NCBI RefSeq assembly: GCF_003966265.1
Contig: NZ_RXNV01000001.1
Span: 558,001-622,000, forward strand
Source: Shewanella atlantica
GTDB taxonomy: Bacteria > Pseudomonadota > Gammaproteobacteria > Enterobacterales > Shewanellaceae
Length of the DNA stretch: 64,000 bases
Direction of reading: 5' to 3'
Below the pieces are notes generated by a model. The model had not been told where the DNA came from. It was given only the letters and a program-made list of their open reading frames with translations, and did not search any database. Shown piece after piece: positions 41,511-50,282 of the stretch (position 1 is its first letter; the number at the start of each line of letters is the position of its first letter). A program made the translations under genes and the position numbers.

Positions 41511-43178
41511 ATGGCTCAGTTTGTTTATAGCATGCTTAGAGTGGGCAAGATTGTTCCACCTAAAAAGCAGATCCTAAAAGATATCTCATTAAGCTTCTTC
41601 CCCGGCGCCAAGATTGGCGTACTCGGTCTGAACGGCTCTGGTAAATCAACCCTGCTTCGCATCATGGCCGGTCTGGATACCGAGATAGAGGGCGAAGCGC
41701 GCCCGATGCAGGACCTTAAGATCGGTTACCTGCCCCAGGAGCCTAAGCTGGATCCGACTCAAACGGTTCGCGAGGCTATCGAAGAGGCCGTTTCTGAGGC
41801 TAAAAATGCCCTCACCCGACTCGATGAAGTTTATGCACTTTATGCTGAGCCCGATGCAGACTTCGACGCGCTGGCTAAAGAGCAGGGACAACTGGAAGCG
41901 ATCATTCACTCGCAAGATGCCCATAACCTCGACAACGTACTCGAACGCGCGGCGAACGCACTGCGTCTTCCTGATTGGGATGAAAAAATCGAAGTGCTAT
42001 CGGGTGGTGAACGTCGCCGTGTCGCCATCTGTCGCTTGCTGCTTGAGAAGCCTGATATGCTGCTTCTCGATGAGCCTACCAACCACTTGGATGCAGAATC
42101 TGTCGCATGGCTTGAACGCTTCCTGCAAGATTATACCGGCACCGTTGTGGCCATTACCCACGATAGATACTTCCTGGATAATGCAGCCGGTTGGATCTTA
42201 GAACTCGACCGTGGTGAAGGTATCCCCTGGGAAGGAAATTACTCTTCATGGCTTGAGCAGAAAGATGCCCGACTTCAACAGGAGTCGGCAACCGAGAGTG
42301 CTCGCCAGAAAACCATCGCCAAAGAACTCGAATGGGTACGACAAGGTGCTAAGGGCCGTCAATCTAAGGGTAAGGCACGTATGGCTCGTTTCGAAGAGCT
42401 TAATACCAACGATTACCAGAAGCGTAATGAAACCAACGAACTGTTTATTCCACCAGGGCCGCGCTTGGGTGACAAGGTTATCGAGGTTAAAAACCTGACC
42501 AAGTCTTACGGCGATCGCGTACTCATCGATGACCTGAGCTTCTCGGTTCCAAAGGGCGCTATTGTCGGTATTATCGGTGCAAACGGCGCGGGTAAATCGA
42601 CACTGTTTAAGATGATATCCGGTGCGGAGCAACCAGATAGCGGCTCGGTCGAAGTGGGTGAAAGCGTTCAAATAGCCTCTGTCGAGCAGTTCCGTGATTC
42701 GATGAATGACAAGAACACGGTATGGCAAGAGATCTCCGAAGGCCAGGACATCATGCGCATCAATAACACTGAGATCCCGAGTCGTGCCTACGTAGGCCGT
42801 TTCAATTTCCGTGGTGGCGATCAGCAGAAGATCATCGGTACCCTATCTGGTGGTGAACGTAACCGTGTTCACCTGGCGAAGCTGCTACAGGCCGGCGGTA
42901 ACGTACTGCTTCTCGATGAACCAACCAACGATTTAGACGTTGAAACTTTACGAGCACTGGAAGAAGCCCTGCTGGAGTTCCCAGGCTGCGCTATGGTCAT
43001 CTCTCATGATCGTTGGTTCCTCGATCGCATCGCGACTCATATTCTTGATTATCGAGATGAGGGTAAAGTCAGCTTCTACGAAGGTAACTACACCGAATAC
43101 TCAACCTGGTTGAAAGATACCTACGGTACCGATGTCGTCGAGCCTCATCGCCTTAAATACAAGCGAATGAACAAGTAG
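41511..43178 (+). CDS. ettA: Energy-dependent translational throttle protein EttA
   Basis: ABC-F ATPase that binds the ribosomal E site and gates early elongation according to ATP level. 555 residues from MAQFVYSMLRVGKIVPPKKQ, exactly the E. coli length. First Walker A GLNGSGKST at 39-47, signature LSGGERRRVA near 163, the arm and linker between the domains, and second Walker A GANGAGKST near 354 with LSGGERNRVH. No membrane segments. Ends in a strong terminator. Confidence 0.97.
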   Translation: MAQFVYSMLRVGKIVPPKKQILKDISLSFFPGAKIGVLGLNGSGKSTLLRIMAGLDTEIEGEARPMQDLKIGYLPQEPKLDPTQTVREAIEEAVSEAKNALTRLDEVYALYAEPDADFDALAKEQGQLEAIIHSQDAHNLDNVLERAANALRLPDWDEKIEVLSGGERRRVAICRLLLEKPDMLLLDEPTNHLDAESVAWLERFLQDYTGTVVAITHDRYFLDNAAGWILELDRGEGIPWEGNYSSWLEQKDARLQQESATESARQKTIAKELEWVRQGAKGRQSKGKARMARFEELNTNDYQKRNETNELFIPPGPRLGDKVIEVKNLTKSYGDRVLIDDLSFSVPKGAIVGIIGANGAGKSTLFKMISGAEQPDSGSVEVGESVQIASVEQFRDSMNDKNTVWQEISEGQDIMRINNTEIPSRAYVGRFNFRGGDQQKIIGTLSGGERNRVHLAKLLQAGGNVLLLDEPTNDLDVETLRALEEALLEFPGCAMVISHDRWFLDRIATHILDYRDEGKVSFYEGNYTEYSTWLKDTYGTDVVEPHRLKYKRMNK

Positions 43179-43245
43179 ATCCAACTTAACAATGACTCGA
43201 CACTCATCACCGAGGTTGAGCGCTAAAAATGTTAAGCCATTCAAA

Positions 43246-43275
43246 AAAGCGAAAACTTAGGTTTTCGTTTTTTTA
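43246..43275 (+). terminator. Intrinsic terminator of ettA
   Basis: Stem GCGAAAAC / GTTTTCGT with loop TTAG, extended by A/T pairs and followed by seven T. Confidence 0.88.
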
Positions 43276-43281
43276 TGTCTG

Positions 43282-43327
43282 GAACATTTATGAAGATTTA
43301 CCATGGATGGATATAAATCTTCGTTAT
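43282..43327. repeat. 46-bp repeat, copy 1, with nested inverted repeats
   Basis: Matches 43436-43481 with a single difference. The inner arms GAAGATTTA (43292-43300) and TAAATCTTC (43314-43322) pair. In this copy an outer pair also exists: GGAACATTTATG at 43281-43292 and CATAAATGTTCC at 43335-43346, giving a long two-tier hairpin. Confidence 0.92.
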
Positions 43328-43435
43328 GTCTGGCCATAAATGTTCCATTCATTTATTGCCATTTCCGCCATCTGACCCATATGGATATGGGAAATGTCTT
43401 AAAAGCGTACGGAACGCTTTAGACCTTAGCAGTCA

Positions 43436-43481
43436 GAACATTTATGAAGATTTACCAGGGATGGATATAAATCTTCGTTAT
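43436..43481. repeat. 46-bp repeat, copy 2
   Basis: Same inner arms as copy 1. The outer pair is missing, but CAGGGAT (43456-43462, inside the loop) can pair with ATCCCTG (43480-43486), which would interleave with the inner stem as in a pseudoknot. The rest of 43276-43635 has no gene. Confidence 0.9.
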
Positions 43482-43635
43482 CCCTGCTTTAAACAGCTTA
43501 ATTTTTATACGCTCCATACTGAGACACATATTAACAAGAGTGCTAGTATGGAGAATCACCCTAAGAGTGGTATCCGTCATATCCAGATAACTAAAACAAC
43601 TAATAATAACTAAAAACAAGAACAGAGAGCCCTCA

Positions 43636-44730
43636 TTGAAAAAGTTCATCACTTTACCTTCACTCGCCTTGCTGGCTTTTACTCACTTAGCCATCGCCTC
43701 GACGACAACTTCATCTTCCACAGAAGCCTCGGCCGTGACCGATGGCCCCTATCTGTTCAATCAAGCAAATACAGATGCCCCCAAAACTGCTTACTGGATC
43801 TGCACAAACAAGCTACTCAGCACCCAGGTTCAGGGGTTACGGCTCGTTAGTCCCGATAACTGTGGCCAGCTACCACAGCCGACACTGAACCCGAAGGCAG
43901 ATCATATCTCCGCCGGTACCTACTCCAATATTAATAAAATCGTGGCTCTCAGTGATGTTCATGGCCAATACGATATATTGCTCACCCTGCTTAGAAACCA
44001 GAACATTATCGATAAAGATAACAACTGGGCCTTCGGTGATGGTCATATGGTGATGACGGGAGATATGTTTGACCGAGGCCATCAAGTCAATGAAGTGCTC
44101 TGGTTTATGTACAAGTTAGATAAGCAAGCCAATGAGGCTGGCGGCAAGCTTCACCTGTTGATGGGGAACCACGAACAGATGGTGATGCGCGGCGATCTTC
44201 GTTACGTGCACGAGCGTTATCAAACAGCCGCTAAGCTACTTGAGAGAAGTTACGATGAACTTTATGACGAAAGCAGTGAGATAGGCCAATGGCTGCGGGC
44301 GAAACATACACTGGTCAAAATCAATGACACCCTGTTTTTACACGGTGGCATAAGTGGCGAGTGGATAGACAGAGAACTGACATTAGCTAGCGCCAACGAG
44401 CTTTACCGCAAGAATATCGATAAATCGAAGCCTGAATTAAAGCAGGACGAGCTGCTTAATTTTCTCTTCTTCGGTAACGGACCGACCTGGTTCAGAGGTT
44501 ACTTCAAACCCGGTTATGATGAGACTGAGCTGGACAAGATACTTGATTATTTCGATGTGGAACATATCGTCGTCGGGCACACCTCGCAAGAGCAGGTGCT
44601 GGGCTTGTATAACAACAAGGTCATCGCGGTAGACAGCAGTATCAAGGAAGGTATGTCAGGTGAACTATTGCTGATGCAAGACAATACCTTGACCCGAGGC
44701 CTCTATAACGGGGAGCGTATCGCGTTATAA
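43636..44730 (+). CDS. Secreted Shewanella-like protein phosphatase (metallophosphoesterase)
   Basis: 364 residues. Signal peptide at about 1-21 (LALLAFTHLAIAS), then a PPP-type metallophosphatase core: D107 and H109 (LSDVHGQYD), D143 and D146 (GDMFDRG), N178 and H179 (GNHEQM), and the later HGG and VGHT histidines. This matches the Shewanella-like phosphatase group of PPP enzymes, first known from cold-adapted Shewanella and able to act on phosphotyrosine. Expected in the periplasm. The apparent start is TTG, with GAGAG upstream. Stands alone. Confidence 0.88.
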   Translation: MKKFITLPSLALLAFTHLAIASTTTSSSTEASAVTDGPYLFNQANTDAPKTAYWICTNKLLSTQVQGLRLVSPDNCGQLPQPTLNPKADHISAGTYSNINKIVALSDVHGQYDILLTLLRNQNIIDKDNNWAFGDGHMVMTGDMFDRGHQVNEVLWFMYKLDKQANEAGGKLHLLMGNHEQMVMRGDLRYVHERYQTAAKLLERSYDELYDESSEIGQWLRAKHTLVKINDTLFLHGGISGEWIDRELTLASANELYRKNIDKSKPELKQDELLNFLFFGNGPTWFRGYFKPGYDETELDKILDYFDVEHIVVGHTSQEQVLGLYNNKVIAVDSSIKEGMSGELLLMQDNTLTRGLYNGERIAL

Positions 44731-44786
44731 TCCGGCTGCTCGCCGAGATGGGAGGTTCATTTTAAAGCCAATGTTAATAGGTTCAG

Positions 44787-44931
44787 TTAAAGATGAACCA
44801 AGACAGAGGCCTATGCCCTCTTGGTCATATTAGCCACCACCAGAAGAGATGAGTTCTCTATCATGCGCTCGATTTCACCAGGTGGGATCGAGCCATCGAG
44901 AATGATGGTGCTCTGTAGCGCATTATTCATC
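44787..44931 (-). pseudogene. Truncated, decayed copy of the 3' end of the yjbR-family gene
   Basis: About 145 bases that align well with 46526-46670, the last third of the intact gene, in the same orientation. The frame carries a premature stop (TAG where the intact copy has CAG, ten codons from the end), and similarity ends abruptly near 44931. It and the intact copy flank the lipoprotein gene. Confidence 0.85.
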
Positions 44932-45149
44932 TCATTCTTATCGCTACTGATTACAGCCATCATTTTAATTGCTTCAAGTTACCTTTTTGGTACAATCTCA
45001 ACAATTTGGCAACTATTAATGAAAATTAATAGGCGCAAAGCTACTAGCCTAAGTGCAAAGCATATGGTCGTGGGGTTGCAATTTATATGGACATTTCTAC
45101 AACCTTATCCTACAGCGTTTAATCGCAGATAATTATTGTTGAGGTGTAA
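44932..45149. other. Unassigned AT-rich stretch before the lipoprotein gene
   Basis: 218 bases with no match to anything else in the window. It contains a hydrophobic plus-strand frame that runs on from the antisense of the pseudogene, which I reject as coding. Probably the promoter region of the lipoprotein gene. Confidence 0.5.
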
Positions 45150-46514
45150 ATGCTCCCTTCAAGACAACTACTGATTTCTTTCGTTTTTATCTCTTTACTA
45201 AGTGCATGTGGAGGTGGAGGTGACGAGCCTGTTTCACCTCCGGATGTAACACCGCCTACTCCTCCAGTAGCTTCCTGTGTGAACCCTCACTCAGCTGATT
45301 ATCCGGATAGCTACAACGGCAAATTTTCAATTCCCTCCCCAAGAGGCGAATTATCCAGTCATATAACCAGAGGAATAAGCTTTAAAGATTATTCTCCTGT
45401 GTTGCTATGGGGAGCATTAGGCCAAAGCAATCAAGGTGACTGTTCTCAAGATGAATACGTTAAGTTGATGTACCTACAAGCACTTCAAGCGATGAAAGCA
45501 TCGGGTACTCAAAGAACATGGCTATATAATTATGGCCGTTGGAATAGTGAAAATGAGTTATGGGTAGTAGAAGAGAATGATTATCAAATCCCTAAACGAT
45601 ATGTTGAATACATTGTGGAGCAGGCTGAACGACTGGAAATAGACATTTATTTTGCTTGGCAATTTACCACCAATAATGTCAATTTTGAAGACTTGGTTGT
45701 ACTCGGTGAAGCGGTAACAATGGATAAACTAAAACAAATTTTAGACGCTCACCACAATAACATGATAACTCAAGCAAAGTATGCCCAAGCAATCGGCATT
45801 AAAGGCATCGCAGCCGATTGGAATGCCATGAATATCAACTTATCAACCGATGAAATAAAAGATTATTATATAGAGCGTTTTGCTGAAATTATCGATGACA
45901 TCAGAGTAAACTTTGACGGTGAAATTGTATGGGGACAAGTTGGATACGTTTTTAACGACGAACGAATTTTCTCTCGGGTTGATAGCTTACTTGTTAATGC
46001 AATGAATGCAGGGGGAAGTACGCAATTTACCGCAGAAGAGAGTGCTAACTTAACCCCTGAACTTGTGAAAAATAAAACGCTAACATCCCTTGAAAATATG
46101 AAAACCCAAATCTACTGTTTAGACATTCATCAGCCCTGCTGGCACGGAAAGTCTGATATAGAACTTCCTATTACCCTCAACATTCAGGTGCAGAGCCGTG
46201 ATGACTTTTTTTTAAAAGGTTGGAAAGAAGATGGTTTTTGCACTAGCGCGACACTAGAAGACGGGGCTGTTGATAATTGTATTCAGGAGTCTTTCGTTAC
46301 TGATTTTTCTGTGCAAGCTGTTGGCATTGAAGGCATTATGCAAGCCATAGCTGATCAAGACAGTTTTGAAATCGGCAGTGTTGATATTCACACCGGCTAT
46401 TGGTTATCAGAGACCTTAGTACCAGGTAAAGAAGGGTTCCCTAACATATCGCAGTCAATTCGCGGCAAGCCTGCTGAAAGCATATTGAAACATTGGTATA
46501 CCGGAAGCAACTAA
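45150..46514 (+). CDS. Putative secreted lipoprotein, possible TIM-barrel hydrolase
   Basis: 454 residues. Lipoprotein signal with lipobox LSAC (Cys at 20), a Gly run, a Pro/Thr-rich linker (about 25-42), then a globular domain. I do not firmly recognise the family. Features such as TWLYNYGRW near 118, IDIYFAWQFTT near 165, GIKGIAADWN near 216 and DGEIVWGQVGY near 255 alternate like strands of a glycosidase-type TIM barrel, with acidic residues at strand ends, but no catalytic pair can be fixed. The coding sequence looks richer in A/T at third positions than its neighbours and is bracketed by yjbR-family sequences, both hinting at acquisition. Weak ribosome site (TTGAGGTG). Confidence 0.7.
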   Translation: MLPSRQLLISFVFISLLSACGGGGDEPVSPPDVTPPTPPVASCVNPHSADYPDSYNGKFSIPSPRGELSSHITRGISFKDYSPVLLWGALGQSNQGDCSQDEYVKLMYLQALQAMKASGTQRTWLYNYGRWNSENELWVVEENDYQIPKRYVEYIVEQAERLEIDIYFAWQFTTNNVNFEDLVVLGEAVTMDKLKQILDAHHNNMITQAKYAQAIGIKGIAADWNAMNINLSTDEIKDYYIERFAEIIDDIRVNFDGEIVWGQVGYVFNDERIFSRVDSLLVNAMNAGGSTQFTAEESANLTPELVKNKTLTSLENMKTQIYCLDIHQPCWHGKSDIELPITLNIQVQSRDDFFLKGWKEDGFCTSATLEDGAVDNCIQESFVTDFSVQAVGIEGIMQAIADQDSFEIGSVDIHTGYWLSETLVPGKEGFPNISQSIRGKPAESILKHWYTGSN

Positions 46515-46525
46515 GCTCTAGCAAG

Positions 46526-46945
46526 TTAAAGATGAATCAGGACAGAGGCCTGCGCTTTTTGGGTCATCTTAGCCACAACCAAGAGAAAAGAATTATCTAT
46601 CATGCGATCGATTTCACCTTGTGGGATCGAGCCATCGAGAATGACGGTATTCCATAATGCCTTGTTCATATGATAGCCGGGGATCACCGAAGGGAAGATA
46701 TCTCTGAGTATCGCCGCCTCATCGGGATCGCATTTCAGGTTCATCCACCAGCTCGGTTGCTCTGAAACAGGCCTTGTCTCAGGATCAGCCTCAGCTTCTT
46801 TACCCACCTTGCCGATAGAGAGAGTCGCAAACATCTTGCCTTTGACCTTGAAGACATAAACCCCCTCCCCGAATGGGAAATCGAGTTCGGTCTGGGGCTT
46901 TGACAGCAGGTAGGTTTTAGCACGTTCAAAATCCATCTCACTCAT
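46526..46945 (-). CDS. MmcQ/YjbR family protein
   Basis: 139 residues from MSEMDFERAKTYL. Like E. coli YjbR it has KPQTELDFPFGEGVYVFKVKGKMFATL at the N-terminus (read as separate short blocks), a central SWWMNLKCDPDEA and the family block YHMNKALWNTVILDGSIP near 100. The fold resembles CyaY and is annotated as DNA-binding, without a firm role. An open frame extends 13 codons upstream, and ATG at 46936 is also possible. Its 3' end exists as a decayed second copy at 44787. Confidence 0.85.
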   Translation of the reverse strand: MSEMDFERAKTYLLSKPQTELDFPFGEGVYVFKVKGKMFATLSIGKVGKEAEADPETRPVSEQPSWWMNLKCDPDEAAILRDIFPSVIPGYHMNKALWNTVILDGSIPQGEIDRMIDNSFLLVVAKMTQKAQASVLIHL

Positions 46946-47116
46946 TCCATTATCAGCCAAGATGATAAGTACGTTAGCACCCAATAACCTGGTTTAATAT
47001 CTATATTCGATGAATTGGTGATCTTGAAAGGATTATGGCTCAGTTGCTATGAACTGGTACTTTTTGCATCAAAGCTTCAGGAACATGTACTTTGGCGAAG
47101 TCATCCTCTCCCAAAA

Positions 47117-47153
47117 AAGAAAACCTCAATAAAGTTAATTATTGAGGTTTTGT
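47117..47153 (-). terminator. Intrinsic terminator of the first RND operon
   Basis: Thirteen-base stem AAAACCTCAATAA with its near complement around a five-base loop, T-rich on both flanks; 20 bases past the pump gene stop. Confidence 0.9.
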
Positions 47154-47174
47154 TTTAAGTAACTAGAAACTAAC

Positions 47175-50100
47175 CTATTTCATCTCGGCTAATCTTTGTG
47201 CATCTAACGCATTGTTAAGTTTATCTTCGACGAAGCCCGGTGAGTGAGTTGCACCCGATATCAGTCGGTACATGGCCGGGATAACCAGCAGGGTCACAAA
47301 AGTCGCAAATGCCATGCCGAAGAAGACTACGGTACCCACCGCGATGCGACTCTCCGAACCTGCGCCGGTTGACATAATCAAAGGTACTGCGCCAATTAAG
47401 GTGGTAAATGCCGTCATCAAAATAGGACGTAGCCTTCGGGCCGATGCGTCGATAATCGCCTGCTCCAACTCTATGCCTCTGTCTCTGAGCTGATTGGCAA
47501 ACTCGACAATCAAGATGCCATTCTTAGTGACCATACCGATCAACATGATCATGCCTATTTGACTGTAGATATTTAGCCCCTGACCGGTTAGGAATAACCC
47601 CAGGAATCCACCAAATACCCCCATAGGCACGGTAAACATCACTACCATAGGGTTAATAAAGCTCTCGAACTGCGCCGCTAACACTAAATATGCCACCAGC
47701 AAGGCCAAGCCAAACACCATCAGCACACTGCTCTGATTCTCTTTAAAGTCTTTCGATTCACCGGTATAGCTGACCGAAATGTCGCTGGGTAAGATGTCTA
47801 TTGCCGTCGCATCGAGAAAGTCCAGCGCCTCACCTAAGGTATAGCCTTCGCCCAAGTTGGCTTTCAGGGTGATAGATTTCTGCTTATTAGTGTGGCTGAG
47901 CTTATGGGCCGAGGCTACCTCTTCGATATGTGTTATCGAGTCTAAGGTGATTAACTCCCCCTTAGCCGAACGCATATAGATCTGGCTTAGATCCGCCATG
48001 CTGTTGAAACTGTTTTCATCGCCTCTGAGGTAGACATCGTACTCCTCACCGCGCTCGACGAAGGTGGTTTCACTGCGCCCTCCCAGCATCACCTCTAAGG
48101 TCTCAGAGACCTCTGAGACACTTATCCCAAGCTCGGCCGCGCGCTCCCTGTCGACACTCACCACAAGCTCAGGCGTGGTTTCGGCATAATCGAGATCCAC
48201 GCCTTCGAGCATAGGGCTGTGTATTGCCTCCTCTTGCAGAACCTCGGCCCACTTGAACAGCTCTTTATAGTCGGAGCCGCCAATCACAAATTGCACAGGC
48301 TCGCTGGACTGCCCCCTGAAACCGGGCAACATAGGGCGCACCATCACATCGGGGATCCCCTGAAGCGCCTTGGATACGACTCCCAACGCCTGCTGAGCAT
48401 TAATCTCTCTCTCCTCCCAGTCTTCGAGCTGCATGATCACAAAGCCCGTCTGATCACCCGCTCGCCCACCGAAGGCAGGTGCCTGCACGCTGAATGACTT
48501 AATCACCCCCTGACCTAACAGGGGCATCAACCTTTGCTCAACGATATCCATATTGGCGGTCATACGGTTATAACTGGTGCCTTCAGCCCCCTTAACGAAG
48601 GCGAAGATCACCCCCCTGTCTTCCTGTGGGGCCAACTGTGAAGGCACGCTCTGCATCAGCAAACCACTGCCGACAATACAGAGCACAATCACCACCGGGG
48701 CGGCGAATCGAAAACGTACGGCTTTGGCCACTAACACCCGATAGACGCGTTCAAGCTGACTAAAGATCCCTTCGATCCACAGGTTAAAACGATTAGGTTT
48801 AACGTTGGCCTTGAGGATCTTACTCCCCAATACCGGCGTCAGTGTCAGCGCGACTATCGATGAGAAGATCACCGACATAGCCAACATGACCGAAAATTCG
48901 GTAAATAGTCGCCCTACCATCCCCTCCATAAATGAGATAGGCAAGAACACCATCACCAACACTGCAGTGGTCGCAACAACGGCAAAGCCGACTTCACGGG
49001 TGCCCTTGTATGCGGCCAGCAGTGGCTCTTCACCTCTCTCGATATGATGGAAAATATTCTCCACCACCACAATCGCATCATCGACCACCAAGCCGATTGA
49101 GAGAATTAAGGCCATCAGGGTCAACAGGTTAATAGAGAAGCCGAAGAAGTTTGCCGCAATAAAGGCGGAGATCAACGACACAGGCACAGTTACCGCCGGA
49201 ATAAGTGTCGCACGCGCCTGACCGATAAAGATATACAGGACCAATACCACCAGCCCACCCGTGATAAACAGCGTGTTGTAAACCTCTGTGATTGAACGGT
49301 CGATAAATACCGTTGAATCATAGTCGACCACCAGCTGAGTTCCCTCAGGCAAGAATTGCTGTATCCGTTCAACCTCTTGATGAGCGGATTTAGCCACCTC
49401 CAAGGGGTTGGCATCGGACTGAGCAATAATCCCCAGACTCAAGTTAGGTACACCATCACTCTTAAAGGTCGAATTTTCATTTTCTGCACCGATAAATACT
49501 GAGGCTACATCTTTAAGATAAACGGGCGTGCCATCGCTGGCCGTACGTACCACTAAATAGTCAAAGTCTTCGGGGTGATAATAGAGACGTGCAGTTCTCA
49601 CCGTCATCACTGTGGTGTCATTACGGACCTCACCACCGGGCGTTTCCACATTCTCTTTTTTCAAGCTAGCGATAATATCGGCAGTAGTAACATTTCGTCC
49701 CGCCATCAGCTCAGGTTTTAACTGAACGTACATCACCTTATATAGGCCACCTGAAATACTCACAGAGCTCACACCAGTGATCAGACTAAACCTGTCTTCC
49801 AACACACGCTGTGCATAATCGGTGAGCTGAGTTCTGTCCATCACAGATGAACTTAAGTTGATATATACTGAAGGCTCTCCGGAGCCATTATCCTTAGAAA
49901 CGATGGGGTCGTTCGCTTCATCGGGTAGACGACGTTGGGCACGGGCCACCGCATCACGAACGTCACTCACACCTTCTGTAAGATCCCAGTCCAGATCGAA
50001 GGTGATGGTGATACGCGACATGCCGTTTCGGGTCACCGAGGTGATCTCATCGATACCACTGATACCGGTAAGTTCATCTTCGAGTGCCGTGGTTATCTGA

Positions 50101-50282
50101 CTCTCCATGATGGTCGCCGAAGCCCCCTCATAGGTTGTCATGACCGTAACAACCGGATTCTCCACATCGGGCATCTCACGTACTGCTAATTTGGAAAACG
50201 ACACGACGCCAAACACACAAAGCAGTAAACTTAAGACAATAGCGACAACGGGACGCTTAACCGAGATATCTGAAATCAGCAT
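47175..50282 (-). CDS. RND efflux transporter, inner-membrane pump (system 1)
   Basis: Proton-driven tripartite efflux pump of the AcrB/MexB superfamily. 1035 residues, twelve predicted membrane helices and two large periplasmic loops. Proton-relay aspartates D401-D402 ([13 protein letters not shown]) and the matching lysine in MVTKNGILIVEFANQL near 930 are present, so it should be active. It begins ISDISVKRPVVAIVLS, the pattern of the MexF/VexF-like branch. Its ATG overlaps the stop of the adaptor gene by one base. Substrate unknown; no outer-membrane channel or regulator gene lies alongside. Confidence 0.95.
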   Translation of the reverse strand: MLISDISVKRPVVAIVLSLLLCVFGVVSFSKLAVREMPDVENPVVTVMTTYEGASATIMESQITTALEDELTGISGIDEITSVTRNGMSRITITFDLDWDLTEGVSDVRDAVARAQRRLPDEANDPIVSKDNGSGEPSVYINLSSSVMDRTQLTDYAQRVLEDRFSLITGVSSVSISGGLYKVMYVQLKPELMAGRNVTTADIIASLKKENVETPGGEVRNDTTVMTVRTARLYYHPEDFDYLVVRTASDGTPVYLKDVASVFIGAENENSTFKSDGVPNLSLGIIAQSDANPLEVAKSAHQEVERIQQFLPEGTQLVVDYDSTVFIDRSITEVYNTLFITGGLVVLVLYIFIGQARATLIPAVTVPVSLISAFIAANFFGFSINLLTLMALILSIGLVVDDAIVVVENIFHHIERGEEPLLAAYKGTREVGFAVVATTAVLVMVFLPISFMEGMVGRLFTEFSVMLAMSVIFSSIVALTLTPVLGSKILKANVKPNRFNLWIEGIFSQLERVYRVLVAKAVRFRFAAPVVIVLCIVGSGLLMQSVPSQLAPQEDRGVIFAFVKGAEGTSYNRMTANMDIVEQRLMPLLGQGVIKSFSVQAPAFGGRAGDQTGFVIMQLEDWEEREINAQQALGVVSKALQGIPDVMVRPMLPGFRGQSSEPVQFVIGGSDYKELFKWAEVLQEEAIHSPMLEGVDLDYAETTPELVVSVDRERAAELGISVSEVSETLEVMLGGRSETTFVERGEEYDVYLRGDENSFNSMADLSQIYMRSAKGELITLDSITHIEEVASAHKLSHTNKQKSITLKANLGEGYTLGEALDFLDATAIDILPSDISVSYTGESKDFKENQSSVLMVFGLALLVAYLVLAAQFESFINPMVVMFTVPMGVFGGFLGLFLTGQGLNIYSQIGMIMLIGMVTKNGILIVEFANQLRDRGIELEQAIIDASARRLRPILMTAFTTLIGAVPLIMSTGAGSESRIAVGTVVFFGMAFATFVTLLVIPAMYRLISGATHSPGFVEDKLNNALDAQRLAEMK

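Noticed and set aside
43326..43613. 95-codon frame over the 46-bp repeats
   Set aside because: It spans the inverted and direct repeats and has no ribosome site or similarity.
44821..45132. 103-codon plus-strand frame with a hydrophobic middle
   Set aside because: It runs antisense through the decayed yjbR-family copy and has no ribosome site; the hydrophobic part is AT-rich chance sequence.
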